64,000 nucleotides of DNA, taken from positions 62,001 to 126,000 of the forward strand of contig NZ_CABVQK010000003.1 of NCBI RefSeq assembly GCF_902499335.1, written 5' to 3'. Positions 44,104 to 55,811 of this stretch are shown piece after piece. Origin of the DNA: Burkholderia lata. Its GTDB lineage: Bacteria; Pseudomonadota; Gammaproteobacteria; Burkholderiales; Burkholderiaceae. Below the pieces are notes generated by a model that was not told the origin of the DNA, made no database searches, and saw only the letters and a program-made list of their open reading frames with translations. The position numbers were made by a program, and so were the translations under genes. How positions within the stretch are numbered: the stretch's first letter is position 1; every line of letters begins with the position of its first letter.

Positions 44104-45156
44104 TCAAGCCCCGATCTCGGCCCAGGGCTGCGGCCGGGCGTGACCCGCGAAAAGAGGATGTGCGTGAGCCTCCTCCAGCGTGAGAACGGGCGTCACGCAG
44201 GCGTCCGCCGGTGCGAACCGTTCGCTCCAGACCGCCAGCGGTTGCGACGCGATCAGGCGATCCACCTCGGCGCGCAGGGCCGCGCAGTCGCTGGAGCCGG
44301 GCACTTGCCCGCGCTGCCAGTGCCGTGCCTCCCAGTCGGGGCGGTCGAACACTTCACACGCCGCTTTCCAGAACTTGAACTCCAGCGCGCCGACCGCGAG
44401 GTGGCGACCGTCCTGCGTCGCGTACAGGCCATAGCAAGGCAATGCGCCATTGAGCAGGTCCTCGCCTGCGCCGGGGCGGCGGCCCAGCACCGCTGCCAGC
44501 ATGGCGCCCGTGGCACGCGGCATCACGAGCTGCGCGTGCAGTCCGTGGGTCATGCTCACGTCCAGATGCCTGCCCCGTCCCGTTCTCCGCGCGTCGAACA
44601 CACCCGACAGCACGGCGATGCAGGCCATCGCGCTCCCGCCCGCGAGGTCACCCCATTGCACATTGGGCTGAGCCGGTTCGCCCGTTAGGGCGCGCATCTG
44701 GTCGAGCACGCCCGACATCGCCATGAAGTTGAGGTCATGTCCGGCCTTGCACGCCCACGGGCCGCTTTGCCCATAGCCGGTGATGGACACCATGGTCAGG
44801 CGAGGGTTGATCGCATGCAGGGCGGCACCGTCCAGCCCCAGGCTTTGCAATACGCCTGGGCGGAAGCTGTCGAGCAGCACGTCGGCATCCTTGATCCAGG
44901 TGCGCAGCCGATCCAGGTCCGCGTCATGGCGAAAGTCGATGGTGCGGCATTCCTTGCCGTGGTTGAGGGCGTCGAACAGCCCCGCCAGCGGCCGCGTCGG
45001 GTCGCCCTCGGGCGGCTCCACCTTGATGACGCTCGCGCCCAGATCTGTCAGCATGCGTGTCGCAAACGGGCCGGGAAGGTTGCGCGAGAGATCGAGCACC
45101 CGCAGGCCGGACAGCAACGGAGGCAAGGCGCCGCCGGCGAAAGCGGCGTCATGCAT
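44104..45156 (-). CDS. CaiB/BaiF family CoA-transferase
   Basis: A 350-residue class III CoA-transferase: [34 protein letters not shown] at the N terminus and the [20 protein letters not shown] segment with the catalytic Asp. It would move CoA between acyl groups to activate a carboxylic acid. The ATG at 45156 overlaps the end of the hydratase/dehydrogenase gene by eight bases, so it is the last gene of the acyl-CoA operon. The acid substrate is unknown. Confidence 0.9.
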   Translation of the reverse strand: MHDAAFAGGALPPLLSGLRVLDLSRNLPGPFATRMLTDLGASVIKVEPPEGDPTRPLAGLFDALNHGKECRTIDFRHDADLDRLRTWIKDADVLLDSFRPGVLQSLGLDGAALHAINPRLTMVSITGYGQSGPWACKAGHDLNFMAMSGVLDQMRALTGEPAQPNVQWGDLAGGSAMACIAVLSGVFDARRTGRGRHLDVSMTHGLHAQLVMPRATGAMLAAVLGRRPGAGEDLLNGALPCYGLYATQDGRHLAVGALEFKFWKAACEVFDRPDWEARHWQRGQVPGSSDCAALRAEVDRLIASQPLAVWSERFAPADACVTPVLTLEEAHAHPLFAGHARPQPWAEIGA

Positions 45157-47296
45157 CGTCGAACCTCCCGCCTGCACGCGCCTGCTCGACCACGATCGCC
45201 GCGGGCTCGAAACGCGCGCCATACTGCGCCGCCAGTTCGCGCGCACGCTGCACGAAGCGTTGCGCGCCCATCGCATTGATGAACTGCAAGGCCCCGCCAT
45301 GGTGTGGCGCAAAGCCCCAGCCGAAGATCGAGCCGATGTTGGTATCGGCCACCGAACGCACCACGTTTTCCTCGAAGCAGCGCGCGGCCTCGTTCGCCTG
45401 GATGAACATCAGGCGATCCACCAGCTCCTGCTGCGCGGGCTGGTCGGCACGCGGCGGGTAGAGCGCGGTGAGCTCGGGCCACAACGACTTTTCCTTGCCC
45501 TGGTAGTCGTAAAAGCCTTTGCCCGCCTTCTTTCCGACCCGGCCCAGGTCGCGACCCACCTTGCGCAGCACGGCTTCGGCGGGGTGCGGCGGGTAGACCT
45601 TGCCTTCGGCCTCCAGGTCGCGGCGTGTCTGGTCCGTCACGTGCAACGACAGGCCGAGCGAGACTTCGTCCTGCAGCGCCAGCGGCGGCATGGGCATGCC
45701 GGCCTTGAGGCCGGCCACCTCGATGGAGCGCGGATGCACGCCTTCGGCCAGCATCGCGATGCCCTCCATCACGTAGGTGGCGAACACGCGCGACGTGTAG
45801 AAGCCCCGGCTGTCATTCACCACGATGGGCGTCTTGCCGATCTGCAGCACGTAGTCGAAGCCGCGCGCCAGCGTTTCGTCGGAGGTCTTCGCGCCCACGA
45901 TGATCTCGACCAGCGGCATCTTGTCCACGGGCGAGAAGAAGTGCAGGCCGATGAAGTGGGCCGGGCGGCGGCTCACGTGTGCGAGCCCCGTGATCGGCAG
46001 CGTCGACGTGTTGGACGCGAACACCGCATCCTCGCCGATGACGGCCTCGGCCAGCGTCGTGCAGTCGGCCTTGATCGCGCGGTCCTCGAACACGGCCTCG
46101 ACCACCAGGTCGCAGCCCCGCAGGTCGTCGTAGCGCGTGGTGGGCAGGATGCGCGCGAGCAGGGCGTCGCGCTTGTCCTGCGTGGTCTTGCCGCGCGCCA
46201 GCGCCTTCTCCAGCAGCCCCTGCGAATACGCCTTGCCCTTGTCGGCGTTCTCCTGCGTGGTGTCGAGCAGCACCACGTCGATCCCCGCCTTGGCCGATAC
46301 GTACGCGATGCCCGCGCCCATCATCCCCGCGCCGAGGATCCCGACCTTCCTCACTTTGCCCGGCGGCACGCCGGCGGGGCGCGACTGCCCCTTCTTGATC
46401 GCATTGAGCTGGTACCACAGCGTGCCGATCATGTTCCGGCTGACCTGCGACATCACGCAGGCGGCGAAGTAGCGCGACTCCACCTGCGAGCCGGCGTCGA
46501 AGTCGAGCAGGCAGCCCTCGAACAGGCAACTCATGATGTGGGTAAGCGCCGGGTAGTTGCCATGTGCCTTCGCATTGGCCATGGAGGGCGCGACGGCCAG
46601 CATCTGCACGACGGCGGGACTCTTGCTGTCGCCGCCGGGAATGCGAAAACCCTTGCTGTCCCACGGCTGCACGGGCGCGGGGTTGGCCACGCACCACGCA
46701 CGGGCCTGTTGCAGCAGTTCCTCGCGCGTGGCGGCCAGTTCGTTCAGCAGGCCGAGACCGAGCGCCTTGGACGGGCTCAGCTCGGTGCCCTGGGTGATCA
46801 GCTCGAAGCTCTTCTGGATGCCGATCATGCGCGGCAGGCGCTGGGTCCCGCCGCCGCCGGGCAACAGGCCCAGCTTGACTTCAGGCAGGCCGATCCTTGC
46901 CTTGGGGTCGTCGATCGCAAAGCGCGCATGGCAGGCCAGCGCCAGTTCCAGTCCGCCGCCGAGCGCGGTGCCGTTGAGCGCGGCCACGACGGGCTTGCCG
47001 CATTTTTCCATGCGGCGCAGCAGCGCCTTGAGCTGTTCGCTCAACTGGAAGGCTTGCTCGGCGGACGTGATCCGGCTGAGCTGGTCGATGTCGGCGCCGG
47101 CGATGAAGCTCGGCTTGCCGGAGGTGATCACGAGGCCCCTGATCCCGGCTTCCTGTTCCACGTGCCCGATGACGCGCGTGAAATCTTCCATCAGCGCGGG
47201 GGCGAGCACGTTCATCGCGCGGCCGGGCTGATCGATGGCGACCAGGCCGATGCCGTTGGCGTCCACATCAAACGAGAGGGTGGTGTAGGAGGTCAT
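45149..47296 (-). CDS. bifunctional enoyl-CoA hydratase / 3-hydroxyacyl-CoA dehydrogenase
   Basis: A 715-residue FadB/FadJ-like multifunctional enzyme. The crotonase domain (residues 1-190) shows [10 protein letters not shown] and [18 protein letters not shown] with [20 protein letters not shown]. The dehydrogenase half begins at [21 protein letters not shown] (about residue 320) and has the [14 protein letters not shown] catalytic stretch. It hydrates 2-enoyl-CoA and oxidises the 3-hydroxyacyl-CoA with NAD. It lies between the thiolase and CoA-transferase genes of a complete beta-oxidation operon. Confidence 0.95.
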   Translation of the reverse strand: MTSYTTLSFDVDANGIGLVAIDQPGRAMNVLAPALMEDFTRVIGHVEQEAGIRGLVITSGKPSFIAGADIDQLSRITSAEQAFQLSEQLKALLRRMEKCGKPVVAALNGTALGGGLELALACHARFAIDDPKARIGLPEVKLGLLPGGGGTQRLPRMIGIQKSFELITQGTELSPSKALGLGLLNELAATREELLQQARAWCVANPAPVQPWDSKGFRIPGGDSKSPAVVQMLAVAPSMANAKAHGNYPALTHIMSCLFEGCLLDFDAGSQVESRYFAACVMSQVSRNMIGTLWYQLNAIKKGQSRPAGVPPGKVRKVGILGAGMMGAGIAYVSAKAGIDVVLLDTTQENADKGKAYSQGLLEKALARGKTTQDKRDALLARILPTTRYDDLRGCDLVVEAVFEDRAIKADCTTLAEAVIGEDAVFASNTSTLPITGLAHVSRRPAHFIGLHFFSPVDKMPLVEIIVGAKTSDETLARGFDYVLQIGKTPIVVNDSRGFYTSRVFATYVMEGIAMLAEGVHPRSIEVAGLKAGMPMPPLALQDEVSLGLSLHVTDQTRRDLEAEGKVYPPHPAEAVLRKVGRDLGRVGKKAGKGFYDYQGKEKSLWPELTALYPPRADQPAQQELVDRLMFIQANEAARCFEENVVRSVADTNIGSIFGWGFAPHHGGALQFINAMGAQRFVQRARELAAQYGARFEPAAIVVEQARAGGRFDDA

Positions 47297-47310
47297 GTAT
47301 GGGGCCTTCT

Positions 47311-48516
47311 TCAAACGCGTTCGATGATGGTGGCGATACCCATGCCGGCGCCGACGCACAGGGTGGCCAGTGCGGTGGATTGGCCGGTGCGCTCCAGTTC
47401 GTCCAGCGCGGTGCCGAGGAGGATGGCGCCCGTCGCGCCCAGCGGGTGGCCCATCGCGATCGAGCCGCCGTTGACGTTCACGCGGTCGAGCGACACGCCG
47501 AGATCGCGCGCCGTCTTCATCGGCACGGTGGCGAACGCTTCGTTGATCTCCCACAGGTCGATGTCCGAGGCCGCCATGCCCGCCTTGGCCAGCGCCTTGC
47601 GCACGGCGGGCGTGGGGCCGGTGAGCATGATGGTGGGCTCGGTGCCCGTGACCGCGAACGCGCGCACCCGGGCGCGCGGCTTGAGCCCCGCCTGCTCGCC
47701 CGCGGCCTTGCTGCCCATCAGCAGCAGTGCCGCGCCGTCGACGATGCCGGACGAGTTGCCCGCATGGTGGTGGTGGTGGATCTTTTCGATGGTTGTGTAT
47801 TTGTCCAGCGCGGTGGCATCGAAGCCCATGGCGCCCATCGTTTCAAACGCGGCGCCGATCTGCGCAAGCGATTCGACCGAGGCGCCGGGGCGGACCGTTT
47901 CGTCGCGATCCAGCAGGAGCCGGCCGTTGAGATCCGTCACCGGGACGATCGACCGCGCGAAGTAACCCTGCGCCTGCGCATGCGCTGCACGGCGATGCGA
48001 CTCGGCGGCATACGCATCGAGATCGCCGCGGCCGAAGCCTTCGAGCGTGGCGACGAGATCGGCGCTGATGCCCTGCGGAACGAAGGCCGTGCCGCTGTTG
48101 ACGCGCGGATCCATCACCCACGCGCCGCCGTCGCTGCCCATCGCCCAGCGGCTCATGGATTCGACACCGCCGGCCACCACCATGTCCTCCATCCCCGACA
48201 TGATCTTCGCCGCGGCGAGGTTGGCGGCCTCCAGCCCCGACGCGCAGAAGCGCGACAGCGTCACGCCCGCCACGCTTTGCGCCCAGCCCGCGTCGAGCAC
48301 GGCGGTGCGGGCAATGTCCGCGCCTTGCTCGCCCACGGGCGTCACGCAGCCCAGCACCACGTCGTCCACCCGCGCGGTGTCGAGCCCGCTGCGCGCTTGC
48401 AGCGCCTGCAGCAGCGTGCGCAGCAGCCATACGGGGGTGGCCTGGTGCAGGCCGCCGTCTTTCTTGCCCTTGCCGCGCGGCGTGCGCACGGCATCGAAAA
48501 TACAGGCTTCGGTCAT
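47311..48516 (-). CDS. acetyl-CoA acetyltransferase (thiolase)
   Basis: A 401-residue thiolase. The acyl-accepting Cys is in [19 protein letters not shown] (about residue 90), the His in [15 protein letters not shown], and the second Cys in [12 protein letters not shown] run of five histidines ([19 protein letters not shown]) occurs where relatives have one to three; it is natural, not a tag. The start at 48516 has AGGGA nine bases upstream. It would cleave 3-ketoacyl-CoA made by the next gene. Confidence 0.95.
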   Translation of the reverse strand: MTEACIFDAVRTPRGKGKKDGGLHQATPVWLLRTLLQALQARSGLDTARVDDVVLGCVTPVGEQGADIARTAVLDAGWAQSVAGVTLSRFCASGLEAANLAAAKIMSGMEDMVVAGGVESMSRWAMGSDGGAWVMDPRVNSGTAFVPQGISADLVATLEGFGRGDLDAYAAESHRRAAHAQAQGYFARSIVPVTDLNGRLLLDRDETVRPGASVESLAQIGAAFETMGAMGFDATALDKYTTIEKIHHHHHAGNSSGIVDGAALLLMGSKAAGEQAGLKPRARVRAFAVTGTEPTIMLTGPTPAVRKALAKAGMAASDIDLWEINEAFATVPMKTARDLGVSLDRVNVNGGSIAMGHPLGATGAILLGTALDELERTGQSTALATLCVGAGMGIATIIERV

Positions 48517-48563
48517 GAGGAACATTCCCTGGATGGATGGGTGGGATGAAGGCGCGCCGGCGC

Positions 48564-49718
<1,155 letters not shown>

Positions 49719-49772
49719 GGTGTGTGCTCGTCGGGTGATTGCGATCCGGGTTTTCCCGATGGGTCAACCGAT

Positions 49773-49794
49773 ATCGGTAATCCTGATTACCGAT
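49773..49794. promoter_or_regulatory. perfect palindrome, likely TetR operator
   Basis: ATCGGTAATC-CT-GATTACCGAT, a perfect 10-bp inverted repeat with a two-base spacer, between the divergent acyl-CoA dehydrogenase and TetR genes, 55 bases upstream of the dehydrogenase start. Size and position are right for a TetR dimer site repressing the operon. Binding is inferred. Confidence 0.65.
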
Positions 49795-49931
49795 TCTGCA
49801 TGCCTGATGCGACGCGTCACCCGTGAAAAATCGGCATCAAGTGCGAGCCATTCTCGTAACGCGAGCGATGAAAGGCAAGGCAACGGGAGGGCCTATCTTC
49901 ATTTTGAGATGATTTGGTAACATGCCTTTCC

Positions 49932-50591
49932 ATGAAGGAAAGGAACCCATCCATTGACGCCCAGGCGGCGCCCGATGCACTCAAGCCCGAGGAGCGCCGT
50001 GCCCTCCTGATGCGGATGCGCGGTCACACGCTGGCCCGGATCGAGAAGGCCGTGCTGGAGCTGTTTTCCGGGCGCGATTTCCATGAGGTGGGCCTGGCCG
50101 ACGTGGCCCGTGCGGCCAACGTGTCGCTGCAAACCATCTACAAGTACTTCGGCAGCAAGGAGGTGCTGGTTTGCGCGATGCTCGACGTGATGCTGGGCCG
50201 GCTGGCCGAGCGCATGATCGATCACCTGCAGGGCATCGACGACGTGCGCGAGCGCCTGCGCAAGACCTGCTGGGTCACGCTGGACTACATGGACAAGCAT
50301 CCTTCGGTGATGCTGATGATGTTCACGACCATGCCCATGTCGCGGTACAAGAACATCGGCATCTATGAGAGCCGGGAGCTGATGGAAGCCTTCCTCGGCG
50401 TATTCAAGGACGGGCAGGCGCGCGGCACGTTGAACAACAAGGTATCCAGCAAGGTGCTGCTGGACGTGTTCATGGGCGTGCTGGGGCGCGTGATGGTGAT
50501 GCATCTGATGCGGGGCGAGACGCGGCCGCTGACCGCGCAGTTCGACGAACTGTTCGCCATTTTGTGGCGGGCGATGTCGGCCGGTGAATGA
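49932..50591 (+). CDS. TetR family transcriptional regulator
   Basis: A regulator of about 219 residues. The DNA-binding domain reads LARIEKAVLELFSGRDFHEVGLADVARAANVSLQTIYKYFGSKEVL, the standard TetR helix-turn-helix with the terminal Y-x-Y-F motif. The ligand domain has a TetR_C-like helical pattern. ATG 49932 is chosen over TTG 49914. It is divergent from the acyl-CoA operon, whose CoA intermediates are probable ligands. Confidence 0.9.
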   Translation: MKERNPSIDAQAAPDALKPEERRALLMRMRGHTLARIEKAVLELFSGRDFHEVGLADVARAANVSLQTIYKYFGSKEVLVCAMLDVMLGRLAERMIDHLQGIDDVRERLRKTCWVTLDYMDKHPSVMLMMFTTMPMSRYKNIGIYESRELMEAFLGVFKDGQARGTLNNKVSSKVLLDVFMGVLGRVMVMHLMRGETRPLTAQFDELFAILWRAMSAGE

Positions 50592-50753
50592 CGCCGTTTC
50601 ACCAGGGGGCCTGGCGGTTGCGGCCGATGCCGTGCGCTGACGGGCGCGTCGTGCGCGTCGTCCTTCATGCCGGTGTTCTGCCGCAGGCAGTCGCCGTTGA
50701 GCCGCAGACTGAGGCACACGTCATGGCCGGTCGCGACGTTCCCCTTCACCGCA

Positions 50754-52016
50754 TCACGGCCGTCCTTCGCTTGGCACCTCGGCCGCCTTGCTGAGCTCGC
50801 CCATGATGATCCGCGCGATTTCGTTGGCCGGTGCGCGCCCATCGGGCGCGGCAGCCGTGTTCGTCCACGTGACGATCGTCGTTTTCGTGACCGGGTCGTA
50901 GCCCATGAAGGTATTGAAGCCCGGTATCTCGCCTGTGTGCCCGTAAAACGTGCCGAATTTGGCCAGGCCCAGGCAGTAGCTTGCCGACATCGGGTCGGAC
51001 GGATCGATCGGCGTGCAACTCGCGAGCCGTTGCGCCTGCAGGTCGGCGCTCAGGTAGCCGCCGCCGACCAGCCGCTGCACGTAGGCGGCCAGTTCCGTCA
51101 CGGTTGAAATGCCGGAGCCGGCCGTCCACGCCCACGACGTATTGACGCCGGTCACGTTCGTCGGCTGCAGCGTGCCGTTTTTCGCGTCAGCCTGGCGCTG
51201 GGGCGACAGCGCGTCGCTGTCGGTCGTCTCGGCATTGGTGCCCCATTGATAGCCCTGCGGTGCCGGCGCCGGCAGCGACGTATCCTGCTGCGGCGGGAGA
51301 AAGGTATTGGCCAGGCCGAGCGACGCAAACAGGCGTGCGTTCATCGCATCGGCCGCGCTCATGCCGGTCAGTTGCTCGATGATGAGCCCGAGCAGCACCG
51401 TGTTCGTATTCGAGTAGCGAAAATCCGCGCCGGGCGCGAAATAGACCGGCTGGCCTTCGGCGATCCCCAGCAACTCGGACGTGGTCCACACCTTGTCCGG
51501 TTGCGCATCGAGCGTCTGGTTGAACGCGAGATTCGTCGAATAGTTGTAGAGGCCGCTGCGCATGGACAGCAACTGTTCGATCGTGATCGTATTGCCGTTG
51601 GGCACGTTCGCGACGAACTTGCTGACGGTGTCGCCGAGGCTCAGCCGGCCTTCCTGCACGAGTTGCAGGATCACCGTGCCGGTCCAGGTCTTCGTCACGC
51701 TACCGACGCGAAAGTGCGCATTCGTCGGTATCGGCGTGTTCGTGCCTCGTACGGCCGTGCCGAACGATTCGAGCCAGTTGCCCTGCGGCGATTGAACAAA
51801 GACGATCGCGCCGGGCGTCAGCGTGTCCGTGAGCAGTGCGTTGATCTGCGGGCGCGCGGCGTTCGCGAACGCGGGCGAACTCGAGGCAGGCGAACCGTCG
51901 CCGCCGCACGCGGACACGGCGATGCCGATGACCACGGCCGGTGCGAAGGCAACGATGCCGCGCACCAGCCGCCGCGCGACGTTCGACAAGAACCGGGAGG
52001 TTGCTGAGGTAGCCAT
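50754..52016 (-). CDS. beta-lactamase-fold serine hydrolase (class C / DD-peptidase-like)
   Basis: A 420-residue exported hydrolase. The N-terminal hydrophobic stretch ends in a lipobox-like VSACG, so it may be a lipoprotein. The active-site Ser-x-x-Lys is SVTK, followed by the YSN motif and a HTGE segment in place of KTG. Such proteins act as esterases, DD-carboxypeptidases or peptidases. Its neighbours give no substrate clue. Confidence 0.88.
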   Translation of the reverse strand: MATSATSRFLSNVARRLVRGIVAFAPAVVIGIAVSACGGDGSPASSSPAFANAARPQINALLTDTLTPGAIVFVQSPQGNWLESFGTAVRGTNTPIPTNAHFRVGSVTKTWTGTVILQLVQEGRLSLGDTVSKFVANVPNGNTITIEQLLSMRSGLYNYSTNLAFNQTLDAQPDKVWTTSELLGIAEGQPVYFAPGADFRYSNTNTVLLGLIIEQLTGMSAADAMNARLFASLGLANTFLPPQQDTSLPAPAPQGYQWGTNAETTDSDALSPQRQADAKNGTLQPTNVTGVNTSWAWTAGSGISTVTELAAYVQRLVGGGYLSADLQAQRLASCTPIDPSDPMSASYCLGLAKFGTFYGHTGEIPGFNTFMGYDPVTKTTIVTWTNTAAAPDGRAPANEIARIIMGELSKAAEVPSEGRP

Positions 52017-52150
52017 GGCGCGGACCCTTCGTGGTCGTGACGTATTACCTGCGTTGTCTTCTCCAAAACTATAGGACAGGCGCGTGGGTGCCGGCAGCCT
52101 GCATTTTCATCCGACGATAGTGATCCGGCCCGCTTACCCGGTCGCGGCCG

Positions 52151-53107
52151 TCACTGAAAGTGATGCACGTAACGCAGCACCATCCGCGTGCCCTGCGGCC
52201 GGTTCCGCGCGTAGGTCTCGAAGTACGCGTTGAACATCAGATGGTCCTGCGGCGAGAAGCTATACATGGCCCCCGGGCCGATCGCGAATACGGCCTCCCG
52301 CGTGCCCGGCACGTCCTGCCCGTTTTCCTTCATGTCGGTGGTCTGGCGCAGCCAGTAGCCGTTGAGCCCCAGCCGCAGGCCGGGGCGCACTTCGTACTCG
52401 GTCGCGAAGTTCGCGTGGATCGCCTGGCCGGCCTGCGTCGACGTCACGTCGGGGCCGAGCGACGTGGCGGGCTGGTGGTTGGTCGCGTTCCACAAATAAT
52501 GCAGCCGCCACGACACGGTCCACTTGGGCGTGAGCCACAGCGTCGCCGCCCAGTACGGATCGAACGACCAGAAATGGCTGCCGGGGTTGATCGCGCGCGA
52601 CGGATCGTACGCGCCGGTCGGCGCGATGAACTGGAATTCCACGCGCTGCGCGAAGCGTGGGCCTTGCGCGCCCATCACCGGGTCGAACTGGATGAACGGG
52701 CCGATCAGCAGGTCGCCGAAGCCCGCACGCGCATTCAGCGCGACGTTGCCGATGCCGTCGTCGGTCCGCGCGGACGCGATCCACGGCAGGATCACGTCGA
52801 GGCCGGGATGCATGCCCGCGAACGTCAGCGGCGACTGATAGACGAGCTGGCTCAGCCCGGCGAACAGGTCGATGTCCTGCTTCGGCAGCCCGACCTTGTT
52901 GCCCGCATTGTCGTTGACGCGGCCGGCCGTGTAGTACTGCAGGTACTGCGTGCCGTACCAGCCGGAGCCGGCCGGCGGCATGCCGTCGAGGAAGCTGGTC
53001 ATGCCGAGGTTGACCGCCGGCAGGTCGGTCGCGCCGGCGGGTGCGCTTGCGGCCATGCCGGCGATCGTGAGGCCTGCGACGACGAGCAGGCGAGAGCCGA
53101 ATTTCAT
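52151..53107 (-). CDS. MetA-pathway outer-membrane protein (phenol degradation type)
   Basis: A 318-residue exported beta-barrel-type protein with signal peptide (cut near AGATD), many alternating beta strands and an aromatic C terminus (LRYVHHFQ). It resembles the Phenol_MetA_deg family found in aromatic degradation loci, where members are thought to help uptake of hydrophobic substrates. AGGAG nine bases before ATG 53107 fixes the start. It lies 37 bases after the flavin reductase and is probably the last gene of the indole operon. Confidence 0.82.
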   Translation of the reverse strand: MKFGSRLLVVAGLTIAGMAASAPAGATDLPAVNLGMTSFLDGMPPAGSGWYGTQYLQYYTAGRVNDNAGNKVGLPKQDIDLFAGLSQLVYQSPLTFAGMHPGLDVILPWIASARTDDGIGNVALNARAGFGDLLIGPFIQFDPVMGAQGPRFAQRVEFQFIAPTGAYDPSRAINPGSHFWSFDPYWAATLWLTPKWTVSWRLHYLWNATNHQPATSLGPDVTSTQAGQAIHANFATEYEVRPGLRLGLNGYWLRQTTDMKENGQDVPGTREAVFAIGPGAMYSFSPQDHLMFNAYFETYARNRPQGTRMVLRYVHHFQ

Positions 53108-53143
53108 GTTCACCATCTCCTGTAGAGTTATTGGCATAACTAA

Positions 53144-53671
53144 TCAAACGGCACGAAAAAGATCGGGATGATCGGCGATCGCACGATACTGACCGGCATG
53201 GAACACCAGCGGCGCATGGCCGTTCGCGTCGAACTGCTCGATCTGGCCGATGAACAGCAGGTGATCGCCGCCTTCGTAATGGCCGACGTTACGGCACACG
53301 AAGCGCGCGCTCGCGCCGTCGAGGCAAGGCACGCCGCCCGTCTCCGAATCGACGTGAAGCACGCCGTCGAACTTGTCGGCGCAGGGCGTCGCGAAGCGGC
53401 GCGACAGCTCGATCTGGTCGTGCGCGAGGATGTTGATCGCGAAATGGGTGGCCGCGACGAAATCCGGGCGGCTCGGCGCGACCTTGCGCAGGCTCCACAG
53501 CACGAGCGGTGGATCGAGCGACAGCGACGAGAACGAATTGGCGGTGAGGCCCACCTTGCGTCCGTCGGCCGCGCACGTTGTGATCACGGTGACGCCGGTC
53601 GGGAATTGCCCGAACGCGGCGCGCAACTGCATCGGGTCGAGGGCCGGGCGATCGGTTGCGGTCGTGTCCAT
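53144..53671 (-). CDS. iifD: flavin reductase, partner of the monooxygenase (StyB/IifD-like)
   Basis: A 175-residue flavin reductase of the HpaC/StyB family: LRAAFGQFPTGVTVITT, VGLTANSFSSLSLDPPLVLWSL and HAPLVFHAGQYR near the end. It supplies reduced FAD to the adjacent two-component monooxygenase using NADH. The start lies five bases after the monooxygenase stop. Confidence 0.92.
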   Translation of the reverse strand: MDTTATDRPALDPMQLRAAFGQFPTGVTVITTCAADGRKVGLTANSFSSLSLDPPLVLWSLRKVAPSRPDFVAATHFAINILAHDQIELSRRFATPCADKFDGVLHVDSETGGVPCLDGASARFVCRNVGHYEGGDHLLFIGQIEQFDANGHAPLVFHAGQYRAIADHPDLFRAV

Positions 53672-53676
53672 GCCGG

Positions 53677-54915
53677 TCACTCCGCACGTACGCTGTGTTC
53701 GCGGATCATCGACGCGCAGGCCGACGGCTCGAACCACCACGACGAGAACCGGCGCGGATCGTCGAAGCCGTCGACGATCGCCGCGGCGAGCGACGGCAAC
53801 TGGCCGGCCGCGCCGAGCAGTTCGAGGATGTGCGGCGGTGGCGGCGTGAGCAGCGAGTTGGTCCAGCGCACGACGTGCTGCGCATAGGCCCAGTAACCTT
53901 CGAAGGTCTGCTGCATCCAGTCTTCGCCGAACGGCGCGGCGTCGCGCGCGACGATCGCGTCGAAATACGCCTTTGCGCATTTCGCGGCGTTGTTCGATCC
54001 CTGGCCGGTGATCGGATCGTTGACGACCACCGCATCGGCCATCCCGAACACCGTGCGGCCCGACGGCAGCCGGAAGAACGGCTTGCGCACCGTTGGCGCG
54101 AAGCGCCCGGCCAGCGTGCCGTTCGGATCGGTGAGCTCGACGTCGCGGCAGCGCTCGAATTCCCACGGCACATAGTGCTGCAGGAACGACAGGCTCCGGT
54201 CCAGATGCTGCTCGGGCGTTTTCACATCGGCCCAGCAGTCGAGCGGGCCGCCCGGAATGCCTTCGAACACCATGATTTCGCACGGGCCCGTCGTGGTCAG
54301 CGCGGGGAACACGAAATACTCGCCGATGCCGGGCAGCAGGTTGAAGCGCACGCGCGAATACGGCTGGCTCGGCGTCATCCCTTTCACGTAGGTGAGGGCC
54401 AGTGCGCGTTGCGGGCGGTCGAACGCGCTGCGCGCGTCGTCGCGGCCGAGCAGGTTGACGATCTCGCCCTTGCCGGCCGCGAGCAGCACGAGGTCGTGGC
54501 TGCGCGCCAGTTCCTCGAGTTCGGGCACGCCGATGTCGCCAATGCGCACGTCCGCGCCGCGGCGCCGCACGCCGTCGAGCCAGTCGGCCATTTTCACGCG
54601 CTGGTCGACCGACTGCGCATAGCGGGTCAGCCGCGACGACCAGTCCATCGCCTTGCGGCCGTTGCCGTCCGGATGCGGCACCGCGATGCCGATCCCTTCG
54701 ACGGACGGGCACGCTTCCTCCCACGTATTCAGGCCGAGATCGCGCTCGATCTGCAACGACGTGTGAAACATGCACTGGCTCGACATCACCTTGCCCGTGC
54801 GGATCTGTTCGGCGTCGCGATTGGTCGCGAGCGTGACGTGGTAGCCCTGGTCGAGCAGGGCGAAGGCGAGTTGCAGGCCGGACTGGCCGGCGCCGACGAT
54901 GGCGATGCGTCTCAT
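53677..54915 (-). CDS. iifC: styrene-monooxygenase-type flavoprotein, probable indole monooxygenase (StyA/IifC-like)
   Basis: A 412-residue FAD-dependent epoxidase of the StyA family (StyA is about 415). The dinucleotide fold is IAIVGAGQSGLQLAFALLDQGY. GKVMSSQCMFHTSLQIE and DPITGQGSNNAAKCAKAY follow StyA and its indole-oxidising relatives. AAGGA seven bases before ATG 54915 sets the start. Next to an SDR, a dienelactone-hydrolase fusion and an AraC regulator it matches the iif operon of Acinetobacter, in which indole is oxidised to a 2,3-dihydrodiol and later anthranilate, rather than a styrene operon. Confidence 0.88.
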   Translation of the reverse strand: MRRIAIVGAGQSGLQLAFALLDQGYHVTLATNRDAEQIRTGKVMSSQCMFHTSLQIERDLGLNTWEEACPSVEGIGIAVPHPDGNGRKAMDWSSRLTRYAQSVDQRVKMADWLDGVRRRGADVRIGDIGVPELEELARSHDLVLLAAGKGEIVNLLGRDDARSAFDRPQRALALTYVKGMTPSQPYSRVRFNLLPGIGEYFVFPALTTTGPCEIMVFEGIPGGPLDCWADVKTPEQHLDRSLSFLQHYVPWEFERCRDVELTDPNGTLAGRFAPTVRKPFFRLPSGRTVFGMADAVVVNDPITGQGSNNAAKCAKAYFDAIVARDAAPFGEDWMQQTFEGYWAYAQHVVRWTNSLLTPPPPHILELLGAAGQLPSLAAAIVDGFDDPRRFSSWWFEPSACASMIREHSVRAE

Positions 54916-54982
54916 GAGTAGGTCCTTGGTTGGCCGGATGCCGGCCGGAAAAAGGGTGGCGGAAAGCGGCGGCGGGCAGCGG

Positions 54983-55771
54983 TCATTCCGCGAGGCGCGG
55001 AATGGCCGGCACCGCCTGTTCGGGGCCCATCGCGGAATAGCCGCCATCCACCGCGTAGTCGGCGCCCGTCACGAAGCTCGCCGCGTCGCTGCACAGGAAC
55101 GTCACGACCTGCGCGACCTCGGACGGATCGCCGACCCGGCCGAGCAGGTGGAACGGCGCGGCGACGCGATCGGTCTTCGCACGGTCGCCGCGCGTCATCT
55201 CGTCCATCACGCGCGACCACGTCCATCCCGGCGACACCGAGTTGACGCGAATGCGGTCGGGCGCGAGATCCATCGCCATGCTGCGCGTGAGCTGGCGGAT
55301 CGCCGCCTTGGAGGTCGGGTACAGCCAGCGGCCGGTCTGCGCGCACTGGGCCGAGATCGAGCTGAAGTTCACGATCGCGCCGCCGCCGCGCCGGACCATG
55401 TGCGGATGCACGGCCTTCGCGAGCATCGCCGCCGACACGACGTTGACGTCCATCGCGGCGAGCCAGTCGTTGCGGGTCGCCTGGATACCGTTGTCGACGT
55501 AGCTGCACGCGAGGTTGACGAGCACGTCGATCGCGCCGAACCGTTCGGCGATGGCCGATACCGCACGCTCGATCGCGCGATCGTCGGTGATGTCGAGCGC
55601 GACGAACAGCGCCCGTTCGCCAAGCGAATCGGCCACGCGCGTGCCGTTTTCCGCATCCAGATCGAGAATCGCGACGCACGCACCGGCGCGGCTCAGGTCC
55701 TGCGCGACCGCGGCGCCGATCAGCGTGGCGCCGCCGGTGACGATCGCGACTTTGCCAGCAAGGGCAGTCAT
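54983..55771 (-). CDS. iifB: short-chain dehydrogenase (IifB-like)
   Basis: A 262-residue SDR. The NAD site is VAIVTGGATLIGAAVAQDLSRAG, with Asp in AILDLD favouring NAD(H), then the Ser-Tyr-Lys triad FSSIS...YPTSKAAIRQLT. In the iif pathway this enzyme oxidises the indole dihydrodiol to 3-hydroxyindolin-2-one; the assignment here comes from gene order. Confidence 0.88.
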   Translation of the reverse strand: MTALAGKVAIVTGGATLIGAAVAQDLSRAGACVAILDLDAENGTRVADSLGERALFVALDITDDRAIERAVSAIAERFGAIDVLVNLACSYVDNGIQATRNDWLAAMDVNVVSAAMLAKAVHPHMVRRGGGAIVNFSSISAQCAQTGRWLYPTSKAAIRQLTRSMAMDLAPDRIRVNSVSPGWTWSRVMDEMTRGDRAKTDRVAAPFHLLGRVGDPSEVAQVVTFLCSDAASFVTGADYAVDGGYSAMGPEQAVPAIPRLAE

Positions 55772-55811
55772 GGGGTGTCTCCGGGAATCGTTGGGTGAGG
55801 GAAGGGCTGCG

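Noticed and set aside
47750-47790. Five-histidine run in the thiolase, resembling an affinity tag
   Set aside because: It lies inside the conserved thiolase segment before [12 protein letters not shown], where relatives are naturally His-rich.
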